DNA of 7,786 bases from Pseudomonadota bacterium (lineage in GTDB: Bacteria; Myxococcota_A; Polyangia; Polyangiales; Polyangiaceae): NCBI GenBank assembly GCA_023460875.1, contig JAEWOQ010000078.1, forward strand, positions 1-7,786. The letters run 5' to 3'. The stretch's first letter is position 1, and every line of letters begins with the position of its first letter. Below the pieces are notes generated by a model. That model was not told the DNA's origin, did not search any database, and saw only the letters and a program-made list of their open reading frames with translations. A program made the position numbers and the translations under genes. This document shows positions 1 to 5,231 of this stretch, piece by piece.

Positions 1-150
1 GGTCACGGTCAGCGCCAGGCGCACGGTGGCGCGGTCGCCGAGCTCGAACTCGGTGCCGGTCGCCTCGGCGTCGTCACGGAGGGCAAGCGGGGCGAGGACG
101 ATGTCCTCGGTGTCCGCCCAGCGGCGGTCAGAAGTTCGATGGTATCCCAT
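1..150 (-). CDS. Hypothetical structural-region protein, N-terminal 50 residues only
   Basis: The minus strand is open from an ATG at 148-150 to the left edge, giving 50 codons that begin MGYHRTSDRRW and end RLALTVT; the rest lies outside the window. The start is supported by an AAAGGA ribosome binding site 4 bases upstream and by a gap of only 9 bases from the preceding gene, so it is the next gene of the same operon. I do not recognise the family. The end of the visible part (a hydrophilic stretch turning into the alternating pattern ATVRLALTVT) looks like the first strand of a beta-sandwich, as seen in small phage head or tail structural proteins, but this is inference from a very short fragment. 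By position after the capsid genes it could be a head-completion, decoration or early tail protein. Confidence 0.6.
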   Translation of the reverse strand, partial: MGYHRTSDRRWADTEDIVLAPLALRDDAEATGTEFELGDRATVRLALTVT

Positions 151-154
151 AGTG

Positions 155-160
155 TCCTTT
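155..160 (-). promoter_or_regulatory. Ribosome binding site of the leftmost gene
   Basis: On the minus strand the sequence reads TGAAAGGACACTATG. The TGA stop of the preceding gene overlaps the AAAGGA Shine-Dalgarno sequence, and the ATG follows after 4 bases. This suggests coupled translation and fixes the start of the leftmost gene. Confidence 0.6.
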
Positions 161-432
161 CAGAGCGCGGCAAGCGCTGCCAGCACCTGTCGAGCGCCGC
201 GACTCCCGATGCCTAGTCGCGTGAGTTCGTCCTCGTCCGCCCCGTCGAGATCTTCGCGGGTCGTGTAGCCGAGCTCGGCGAGCTGGGAGGCGAGCGGGAA
301 ATCCTCCGGAAGAGGGGTTCCCGGCTGCGCCTCCTGCTTCGCCTTCCAGACGAGTTCACTGTCGTCGCAGAAGATCTGCGCCTCGATCCGCTTCGACAGG
401 TAGAAGCGGCGTGGGGTGCCGAGCGTGGCCAC
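160..432 (-). CDS. Small head-region protein with helix-hairpin-helix-like C-terminus
   Basis: This encodes 90 residues. I chose a GTG start at 430-432 because it lies 2 bases after the stop of the upstream gene and 9 bases after an AAAAAGAG ribosome binding site; the frame stays open further upstream, but that part is the antisense-free shadow of the neighbouring gene. The N-terminus has a short beta-like stretch (GTPRRFYLSKRIEAQIF, about residues 5-21). The C-terminal 40 residues (LAELGYTTREDL, then DEDELTRLGIGSRGARQVL) have the spacing of a helix-hairpin-helix or SAM-like fold, with LGIG as the hairpin. No family is recognised with confidence. The position, two genes after the major capsid protein in a Mu-like head module, suggests a head-completion or connector role, possibly contacting DNA, but this is inference from location and a weak motif. 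Confidence 0.65.
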   Translation of the reverse strand: MATLGTPRRFYLSKRIEAQIFCDDSELVWKAKQEAQPGTPLPEDFPLASQLAELGYTTREDLDGADEDELTRLGIGSRGARQVLAALAAL

Positions 433-434
433 GG

Positions 435-818
435 TCAGCGGCTCTTTTTGCCCTTCGGCTTCTCGGGTTCCGGCTTGGCCTGCGGCTTGTCCGGGGCTCC
501 CGCTCCCGAGCCCTTCGGCCCGCCGGGCTCGCCTTCGGCGGGGCCCTCCGGGTCCTTGGGTTCGACGTCGCTGCTGGGCGCAGTCAGAGCCGCGAGCTCG
601 GCCTCGTGCTGATCCTTCAGCTCCGCGTTCTCGGCGCGCGCCTGCTCGAGTTCGGCTCGCACGGTGGCCAGCTCTTGAGCGTGCGCCTTGCGCAGAGCCG
701 CGAGCTCGGCCTCGTGCTGGTGCCGCGGGACATCGGCCTGTGGCCGGCGGGGGGGCGGCAGCGGCTGCCCGGAGGCTTCTGCCGCCGCCCTTTCCCGCAA
801 ACGTCGTCCCGTCAGCAT
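435..818 (-). CDS. Small coiled-coil protein with Pro/Lys/Gly-rich tail
   Basis: This encodes 127 residues. The ATG at 816-818 shares its A with the TGA stop of the major capsid gene (TGATG), so translation is probably coupled to capsid synthesis. Residues 34-79 are a heptad-rich, Glu/Ala/Leu-rich coiled coil containing two copies of QHEAELAAL (34-42 and 70-78), exactly 36 residues apart. Residues 81-127 are low-complexity and rich in Pro, Gly, Glu and Lys, ending KPKGKKSR, so this part is probably disordered and ends basic. The N-terminus (LTGRRLRERAAAEASGQP) is also basic. There are no membrane segments. I do not recognise a named family. A small oligomeric head accessory or decoration protein made together with the capsid would fit its place, but function is inferred only from context. 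The real gene is preferred over overlapping frames because of the TGATG junction and its fit between neighbours. Confidence 0.7.
   Translation of the reverse strand: MLTGRRLRERAAAEASGQPLPPPRRPQADVPRHQHEAELAALRKAHAQELATVRAELEQARAENAELKDQHEAELAALTAPSSDVEPKDPEGPAEGEPGGPKGSGAGAPDKPQAKPEPEKPKGKKSR
442..449 (-). promoter_or_regulatory. Ribosome binding site deciding the GTG start at 432
   Basis: The minus strand carries AAAAAGAG ending 9 bases before the GTG at 430-432. It lies within the last codons of the upstream coiled-coil gene, consistent with close packing of the operon, and it favours this GTG over any more distant start. Confidence 0.45.
585..719. repeat. 27-bp direct repeat pair inside the coiled-coil gene
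   Basis: Two identical 27-base copies lie at 585-611 and 693-719, offset by 108 bases, which is a multiple of 3 (36 codons). In the minus-strand reading frame each copy encodes QHEAELAAL. The identity at nucleotide level suggests a fairly recent internal duplication of a coiled-coil segment, and recombination between copies could change coiled-coil length by 36 residues. Confidence 0.8.
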
Positions 819-2104
819 CAGAACGTGGTCCCGCCGGTGTACCCGGACACGTTGTGCCGAATCGCGATGGCCCCTGGCCTACTTCCGCCACGGCGCCGCC
901 GGTACAGCTTCGCCGCGTGGTAGAGGTGGGACGCCGCGATGTCCGTGTCGGCGAGGATGTCCACGTCCGTCTGGATGCCCAGGCGGCTCGCGTTGTACCA
1001 GAAGGCGCCCGCTTCGGCCTGGGAGATGAGCGTGGTCACCTTGAGGTTCGCGATCGACTTGTACACGTTGTCGGCGTTGTAGGTGCCGTTCGCGAACGTC
1101 GCCGTGATACCCGTCTTGCCGTTGACGCCGACAAGGCTGTCCGCGGGACGCTCCCCGTTGATGTCCGCCACCGCAGAGTGCGCCGAGTCGTCGAGGACGA
1201 TGGGGCCGCCGCCGTTGGGGATCGCGTAGGTCGACGACCAGATCTGGCCGCCGTCCGTCGAGAACCGGAACTTCGCCGTCCCGTCGCTGGAGCCTCCGGT
1301 CGTCACGTCGATCATCAGCTTCCAGGGCCCGAGCGGGGTCCCGGAGAGCGTGACGTCCGGAGGTGCGCTGCCAGCCTTCCCCATGGCCGCGGTCATGGTC
1401 GAGCCGGTGAGCGGCACGCGGTCGGAGAGCACCAGCGGGTGCCCGCCAAAGCGGGTCACCTGCTGCTGACCGTCGCGCTGGTCAGCCAGAAGCAAGGGGC
1501 GCCCGGCGCTGTCCTTCAGCTTGGCGACGTCCTTGCGGGCCTGACTGTGCAGCGACATCGCAACGATCTGGTCCTGCTCGTCGCCCCACAGCGCGGTCGC
1601 CTCCTGGACCAGGTCCCAGTTCAGGTAAGCCGGAGCGGAGGCGCTGTAGACGTCCATCACGAGCGGGGTCGTCGCGAACTGCGCAACCATGATCGCGTCC
1701 ATGGCGCGCTCCGCCGCGGCCATGATCTGGCGCTTCGCCTCCTCGTAGGGGTCCGCGTCAGCTCCGGGCATGAGCGCGCCCACGCCCTGCGCCCAGCGGC
1801 TCACCTCGGCCGCCAGCGAGAAGCGGTCCACCGTTGCCTGCTCGAACATCTGCCCGAGCTTGCTCGGGGTCACGGACGAGCCGTCGGCGTTCGGCACGAA
1901 CTCACCGATGGTCCCGAAGTACGGGATGTCGATCTTCTTCCCGATGGCGTTCTGTCCGCCCTCGGGCATCGTGGGAGACACGCGGACGGCGCCGCTGCTC
2001 ACGAAGACGGAGCCCACGAGGGCGTTCTTGCCCTTGAAGGCCCCGCGGACGACGTCCATCAGGATCTGGACGTCGATCATGTCGTTCTTGGTCGTGATGG
2101 CCAT
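818..2104 (-). CDS. Major capsid protein (HK97-fold) with an inserted beta domain
   Basis: This encodes 428 residues and forms the main shell of the head. The N-terminal part has features typical of HK97-fold coat proteins: GKKIDIPYFGTIGEF (about 56-70, the conserved pattern in which the E-loop leads into the P-domain), then the SRWAQGVGAL region and a long helix around 117-143 (DPYEEAKRQIMAAAERAMDAI). The end (EAGAFWYNASRLGIQTDVDI, then DIAASHLYHAAKL, about 364-399) matches the usual C-terminal beta-strand and helix of this class. Between them, residues about 248-345 form an extra beta-rich module described separately. The start is supported by GAGG 7 bases upstream. Gene order (protease-scaffold, then this protein) is the standard head-module arrangement and agrees with the call. 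There is no long N-terminal delta domain, as expected when the scaffold is a separate product. Exact capsid subfamily (for example P22-like versus Mu gpT-like) cannot be settled by eye. Confidence 0.85.
   Translation of the reverse strand: MAITTKNDMIDVQILMDVVRGAFKGKNALVGSVFVSSGAVRVSPTMPEGGQNAIGKKIDIPYFGTIGEFVPNADGSSVTPSKLGQMFEQATVDRFSLAAEVSRWAQGVGALMPGADADPYEEAKRQIMAAAERAMDAIMVAQFATTPLVMDVYSASAPAYLNWDLVQEATALWGDEQDQIVAMSLHSQARKDVAKLKDSAGRPLLLADQRDGQQQVTRFGGHPLVLSDRVPLTGSTMTAAMGKAGSAPPDVTLSGTPLGPWKLMIDVTTGGSSDGTAKFRFSTDGGQIWSSTYAIPNGGGPIVLDDSAHSAVADINGERPADSLVGVNGKTGITATFANGTYNADNVYKSIANLKVTTLISQAEAGAFWYNASRLGIQTDVDILADTDIAASHLYHAAKLYRRRRGGSRPGAIAIRHNVSGYTGGTTF
1070..1357 (-). other. Beta-rich accessory domain inserted in the major capsid protein
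   Basis: These bases encode residues about 250-345 of the capsid protein. The segment runs VTLSGTPLGPWKLMIDVTTG, then GTAKFRFSTDGGQIW, and ends TGITATFANGTYNADNVY. This is the recurring pattern (GTP.G...l.i..TtGG..GTa.FryS.DGG.tW ... t.tF..GtY..gd.y) of a small beta-sandwich domain that I know from other phage structural proteins. It is rich in Gly, Thr, Ser and Asp, unlike the flanking capsid sequence. It would probably project from the shell surface, in the manner of Ig-like capsid domains. Boundaries are approximate. Confidence 0.55.
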
Positions 2105-2111
2105 GTGATTG

Positions 2112-2115
2112 CCTC
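2112..2115 (-). promoter_or_regulatory. Ribosome binding site of the major capsid gene
   Basis: The minus strand reads TGAGGCAATCACATG, with GAGG ending 7 bases before the ATG. It lies in the 59-base gap after the protease-scaffold gene. That gap also holds a short tandem CGCAACC repeat and no coding sequence. Confidence 0.5.
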
Positions 2116-2163
2116 AGTTGGTCTTTCCCGTGATGGGGGTTGCGAGGTTGCGGGTTCCCGGGC

Positions 2164-2733
2164 TCAGAGGGCGCCGCGGTTGACGGCATCCTCACGGAGC
2201 GCGTCGTAGATTTCGCGCGACTCGGCCTTGAGCTTGTGCTGCTCCATGGCGGTCATCTGCTCGAACGCCTTGCCCCCGTGCTGCATGGGGCCCTCGGTCA
2301 CGGGCGCCGCTCCGCCAGGGGCGCCGGGGGAACTGACCAGGCGAGGCGCCACGGCCAGGAAGCCCTGCAGGTCGGCCACGATCGACTCGTAGCCCTCACC
2401 CGCGGCGAGAGCAGCATCGAAGCGGTCCGTGTAGTGCTTGGCTACGGCGGGCGTGAGCTTCTTCTCCTTCAGGCCGCCGTCGCGGGCGGCCTCGAAGTCG
2501 CGACGGGCCAGGTTTGCCTTGACCTTGCCGACCTCGGCGGCGAGCTCGACGTGCTGAGCCTGCGACTCCTTCAGCGCACGCACGGCGCCGAGGGCCGCGT
2601 CGCCCGTTGCCCCGACGAGCTTTTCGATCTCCCCGCCGATACGGGCGCTCGCCTGGAGCCTGTTGACGGCGGCAACGATGGCCGCCTCGTCGGCGCCCTC
2701 GGTGAGCGCCAGAGCCTGGATGATGAGCTTCAT
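2164..2733 (-). CDS. Nested in-frame scaffolding protein (internal start)
   Basis: Within the protease-scaffold gene, the ATG at 2731-2733 (Met277 of the long form) is preceded by AAGGAG with a 9-base spacer, the best Shine-Dalgarno sequence in the window. Starting there would give 189 residues beginning MKLIIQALALTEGADEAA and ending exactly where the protease linker has finished and the helical scaffold part begins. This mirrors lambda C/Nu3 and Mu I/Z, where the scaffold is made alone in excess over the protease fusion. The internal start falls precisely at the domain boundary, which supports its being functional. Its translation is inferred, not shown. Confidence 0.65.
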   Translation of the reverse strand: MKLIIQALALTEGADEAAIVAAVNRLQASARIGGEIEKLVGATGDAALGAVRALKESQAQHVELAAEVGKVKANLARRDFEAARDGGLKEKKLTPAVAKHYTDRFDAALAAGEGYESIVADLQGFLAVAPRLVSSPGAPGGAAPVTEGPMQHGGKAFEQMTAMEQHKLKAESREIYDALREDAVNRGAL

Positions 2734-3561
2734 GGTCTTGGTCTCCTTCCCGGCATGGCTCGGGTTGGTCGGTGTGTTCTCCGCCCGAGCAACCGGGCCC
2801 GGAGGGGTGATGGGTGAGGGGACGGGAGCCGCCGATGCCGCGACGGGCCCGACGACGGGTGCAGCTTTGGGGGCCACGTACGGGGCGGAGCGCACAGCCT
2901 CGGGGGCCCCCTCGGCGTACTCGCCGAGGTCCACGAGGCAGGCAGCGACCTTCATCGGCTCCAGCTTCTTGTCAGCCAGGCCCCACTCGATGGCCTCGTC
3001 CGCGTCGAGATAGGTGTCCCCTTTGGCAAACAGGGCGAGGAAGTCCTCCTTCGTCTTGCCCTTGCCGCGTCGGGCCGATGCTGCGGCGTACGCCTCGGCG
3101 ATCTGCTCGTCGAGGCGGGCCATCATGCGCCCGTGCGCCTCCACCTCCGGCGCGGTACCGCACACGCCCCCGCGCACCCCATGCAGCATCTGGAACGTGT
3201 TGGCGGGCATCACGACGCGCTGGGCGAAGGTGAGCAGGTAGGACGCAGCGGAGGCGGCGATACCGTCGACGTAACCGGTCACCTTCACGCCCTTCGAGGC
3301 GCGTTCGGCGAGCAGGTTGCCCATGGCTTTCGCCTGGTCGACGATGCCGCCTAGGCTGTTGACACGGACGTCGATGGCCGTGGCGTTGGGAGCCGACCTG
3401 ACGGCGGCCAAGAAGTCCGTCGACGTGATCCCGTCCTCCCAGAAGCCTTGGCCGATGGTGTCGTGGACAGCGATCTCGAGCTTCGCGGCAGTGGCGTCGG
3501 GGCCTGCGGCGGCGGGCGCCGCGCGCAGTTCGACCTGCCAGCTTTTGGTTTCGGTGGGCAT
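2164..3561 (-). CDS. ClpP-like prohead protease fused to scaffolding protein
   Basis: From the ATG at 3559-3561 this encodes 465 residues. A TTG three codons earlier is possible but has no ribosome binding site. Residues about 28-200 are a ClpP/S14-type serine protease: RVNSLGG (66-72), then GIAASAAS with catalytic Ser104, MLHG with His127, and GDTYLDADEA with Asp182 at the place of the third triad member, followed by WGLAD. Residues about 215-270 are a Pro/Ala-rich linker. The C-terminal 189 residues are charged and mainly helical, with KLTPAVAKHY and AALAAGEGYE segments resembling Mu gpI/Z-type scaffolds. Such proteins cleave head proteins and themselves once the procapsid is built, and the scaffold half guides capsid assembly. 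The gene lies directly upstream of the major capsid gene, as expected. The gene is preceded, on the same strand, by an unusual gap of about 275 bases that holds only an opposite-strand gene, so a promoter of its own is possible though none is clear. Confidence 0.9.
   Translation of the reverse strand: MPTETKSWQVELRAAPAAAGPDATAAKLEIAVHDTIGQGFWEDGITSTDFLAAVRSAPNATAIDVRVNSLGGIVDQAKAMGNLLAERASKGVKVTGYVDGIAASAASYLLTFAQRVVMPANTFQMLHGVRGGVCGTAPEVEAHGRMMARLDEQIAEAYAAASARRGKGKTKEDFLALFAKGDTYLDADEAIEWGLADKKLEPMKVAACLVDLGEYAEGAPEAVRSAPYVAPKAAPVVGPVAASAAPVPSPITPPGPVARAENTPTNPSHAGKETKTMKLIIQALALTEGADEAAIVAAVNRLQASARIGGEIEKLVGATGDAALGAVRALKESQAQHVELAAEVGKVKANLARRDFEAARDGGLKEKKLTPAVAKHYTDRFDAALAAGEGYESIVADLQGFLAVAPRLVSSPGAPGGAAPVTEGPMQHGGKAFEQMTAMEQHKLKAESREIYDALREDAVNRGAL
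2743..2748 (-). promoter_or_regulatory. Strong internal ribosome binding site for the nested scaffold
   Basis: The minus strand reads GGAAGGAGACCAAGACCATG. AAGGAG is a near-perfect Shine-Dalgarno match 9 bases before the internal ATG. The same bases encode the linker residues GKETKT of the long protein, so this is a coding region kept compatible with an initiation signal. Confidence 0.65.
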
Positions 3562-3596
3562 ATTGGGCAATTCCGCGAATGGGCGCCAGGGCGTGC

Positions 3597-3602
3597 TATG
3601 CT
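3597..3602 (+). promoter_or_regulatory. Candidate -10 box for a leaderless plus-strand transcript
   Basis: TATGCT (fits TAnnnT) lies on the plus strand with 6 bases between it and the ATG at 3609, so transcription would start at or next to the A of the start codon. A TG one base before it (TGCTATGCT) resembles an extended -10. No good -35 is at the right distance (TTGGGC at 3563 is too far, TTCCGC at 3571 is weak). No convincing Shine-Dalgarno precedes the ATG, which also points to leaderless translation. The hexamer GCTATG occurs twice here (3595-3600 and 3606-3611), which could be chance or an operator half-site. Confidence 0.4.
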
Positions 3603-3608
3603 GGGGCT

Positions 3609-3845
3609 ATGGCCGACGATCGGATGACCCGCGTGACCCTCGCCTCGGGAGAGGTGCTCATCGAAGGGGAAGACCTGACCACCGAGCAGATCGGTCGGGC
3701 TCTCGCGGCGAAGTTCCCTGACCCCGACGAGCGGGAGCGCCAGACGGCGCAGGCCGTGGTTCTCTACAGTGACGGCGTGTCGATGCGCCCCTGGCGGTTC
3801 ATCGGAGAGTCGCCGCGCGTCGTGGGTAGCACCGGCTACTTCTGA
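3609..3845 (+). CDS. Small acidic protein on the opposite strand; moron, possible immunity gene
   Basis: This encodes 78 residues (MADDRMTRVTLASGEV... to ...GSTGYF). It is the only gene on the plus strand. I chose the ATG at 3609 over an in-frame ATG at 3579 because the TATGCT box lies between them and neither has a ribosome binding site. The protein is acidic overall by count (13 Asp/Glu against 9 Arg/Lys). It has a probable beta hairpin (RVTLASGEVLIEGEDL, 8-23), a helix (TTEQIGRALAAKF) and a C-terminal beta part (AVVLYSDGV, MRPWRFIG). It has no signal peptide or membrane segment, and I do not recognise a family. It fills the gap in the late operon, runs convergent to the MuF-toxin gene and overlaps its last 10 bases, including the stop. 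A gene in reverse orientation with its own promoter between late genes is the hallmark of a moron expressed in the lysogen. A role as immunity protein to the neighbouring ADP-ribosyltransferase is a guess from position only. Confidence 0.65.
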   Translation: MADDRMTRVTLASGEVLIEGEDLTTEQIGRALAAKFPDPDERERQTAQAVVLYSDGVSMRPWRFIGESPRVVGSTGYF

Positions 3846-5227
3846 TCCAGGCGCAGGCTGATCTCGCGTGAGGGGTCGACGATATCGAGCGCGCTCATCT
3901 CCTCGGCCTCGATGATGACCATCGTGTCGCCGATGTAGTCGTCCTTGATCCGGACCGAGGTCACCCTGAAGCGCTTTCCGGCGCCCATCAGGAGCTCGTG
4001 TTCGCCCTGGTGCGCTGAGACGGAGTCGATCGGCAGCACGTTGTTGCTGCTGCGCATCTTCAGGCTGATCAGGAGACGGGTATCCCGCTCGGGGTGATCA
4101 TGTTGTCGCTGGGTGAACCGGATCGCGACACCTACGTTGTGACTCGTGGAGGCGATTGCGTCCGCGGTCAGCGTTGCTGAGTTGGCGAATTTCTCCGCCA
4201 CCGCCCGCTCGACACGGATGCCGCGATAGAGGGTGTGCGGCGTCAGCTCGACGCCGCCGAGCTGCTGTACACCCTCGGCGAGCTCAAGCGCGGCGCGTCG
4301 GAAATGGTCATAGCTCCGGGTCGCCCGCTTGTGTTCCAGCAGCCACTGGTCCTCGGGCATCCGCATGGCGTCGCGGATGTACCGGTAGTCGTTGCCGCTG
4401 TAGTCGCTGATTCGCTTCTTGAGCTTCTTCGGGAACCGCTTTGCGTTCTCGGCGGCAGCAACGTGGAAGCCGCCCTCGGGGTGCGCGACCCGTGGGACCT
4501 CGCCAGGCGGGAACTCGTCGAGGCTCTTGGGCTTGGGCGGCGGGGGAGGCGGCGGCTGTTTCTTTTCGAGCTCAGCGAGCAGTCCAGGATCCCGGCTCCC
4601 CGGCTCCGGGCGCCACTCCGTCGCGCGCCGCGGGGACTGGCCCCAGCCATCCGGCGGCATCTCCGTCGGCGCGGTCGTCGTGACGCCTCGCCGTTCGGCC
4701 TCAGACCTGCGGAGGTTGCGGATCGATGAGCGGCACCGGTGGTGCAGTGGCGGGGTGTGCGTGTCCCAGAAGGGGTCCTGATGGTGGAGGATGGTGCCGT
4801 TGAGTCCCTTGCAGAGCGGGGTCGTGCGGTCGTCGCGGATCGCGTCGTACATCCAGAACGGCCGGAACTTCGCCACGGAGGGCTCGGACATCTGCGCCCA
4901 GCGCCCGGCGTTGTATGAACTCTGCGCAGCGTTCCTGAAGATCGTCTCGACGCGAGCAGGGTTCTCCTTGCCCCAGGCGGCCGTCAGTTTGGCCTGTACG
5001 CGCTTGCGGAACTCCTCAAAGGGCTCGCCCTTGGTGATGGCCTTGTCGAGCTCGTCGAACACGTCCTGCACGACGTCGAGCTGCGCGACGCCGGCAACCC
5101 AGAACGAGCGCGACCGCGCCCTTGCTGGGATCGCAATCCGCTGTTCGTCGGTCAGGATCGTGCGACCCAGGAACCACTCCAGCGCCTCGTCGAAGCGCTC
5201 GACGTCGGCGGAAACTGCCCACGCCAT
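3836..5227 (-). CDS. MuF-type minor head protein fused to ADP-ribosyltransferase
   Basis: This encodes 463 residues, starting 4 bases after the portal stop. Residues about 50-175 are a Phage Mu F / SPP1 gp7-like head domain: VETIFRNAAQSSYNAGRW (93-110), YDAIRDDRTTPLCKGLNG (127-144, with Cys139) and DPFWDTHTPPLHHRCR (151-166, with Cys165). These are the family's conserved blocks. A linker with seven prolines (225-231) and a basic KKLKKR patch (267-272) leads to residues about 265-445, an ADP-ribosyltransferase: ISDYSGNDYRYIRDAMR (273-289), LYRG with Arg335, ASTSHN with Ser360-Thr361-Ser362, and GEHELL with Glu409 and Glu411. All R-S-E class residues are present, so it should be active, with Arg the likely acceptor on targets. 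MuF proteins sit by the portal inside the head. As with T4 Alt, the fused enzyme could enter the host with the DNA, or it could act on competitors. The target is unknown. Confidence 0.9.
   Translation of the reverse strand: MAWAVSADVERFDEALEWFLGRTILTDEQRIAIPARARSRSFWVAGVAQLDVVQDVFDELDKAITKGEPFEEFRKRVQAKLTAAWGKENPARVETIFRNAAQSSYNAGRWAQMSEPSVAKFRPFWMYDAIRDDRTTPLCKGLNGTILHHQDPFWDTHTPPLHHRCRSSIRNLRRSEAERRGVTTTAPTEMPPDGWGQSPRRATEWRPEPGSRDPGLLAELEKKQPPPPPPPKPKSLDEFPPGEVPRVAHPEGGFHVAAAENAKRFPKKLKKRISDYSGNDYRYIRDAMRMPEDQWLLEHKRATRSYDHFRRAALELAEGVQQLGGVELTPHTLYRGIRVERAVAEKFANSATLTADAIASTSHNVGVAIRFTQRQHDHPERDTRLLISLKMRSSNNVLPIDSVSAHQGEHELLMGAGKRFRVTSVRIKDDYIGDTMVIIEAEEMSALDIVDPSREISLRLDQK
3893..4435 (-). 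other. ADP-ribosyltransferase (R-S-E) toxin domain of the MuF protein
   Basis: These bases encode residues about 265-445. The Arg335 codon is at 4223-4225 and the Glu409 codon at 4001-4003. The order and spacing (helical YSG..YRYIR region, LYRG 46 residues after Arg289, STS about 25 residues later, ExE about 47 residues after that, then GKRFRVTSV) match the ADPrib_exo_Tox/VIP2-like fold. In these enzymes the Arg and Ser bind NAD and hold the site together, and the last Glu is catalytic. Confidence 0.85.
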
Positions 5228-5231
5228 GGGT

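Noticed and set aside
436..891. Upstream extension of the small HhH-like gene to a 243-residue protein
   Set aside because: The extension reads through the coiled-coil gene in another frame and is an Arg/Ala/Gly-rich shadow; the GTG at 432 has a ribosome binding site and fits the operon spacing.
416..2209. Long plus-strand open frame of 597 codons opposite the capsid gene
   Set aside because: It lies antisense to the major capsid and coiled-coil genes, its translation is Arg/Val/Gly/His-rich low-quality sequence with no recognisable domain, and GC-rich DNA commonly leaves such frames open.
3562..3570. TTG start for the protease three codons before the ATG
   Set aside because: No Shine-Dalgarno sequence at suitable distance precedes the TTG; the ATG at 3559-3561 has a weak GGA about 9 bases upstream and is the simpler choice.
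3584..3608. Possible hairpin (CCAG/CTGG) between the divergent genes as a terminator
   Set aside because: The stem is only about 4 bases with an 11-base loop and no T-run follows, so it does not support a terminator.
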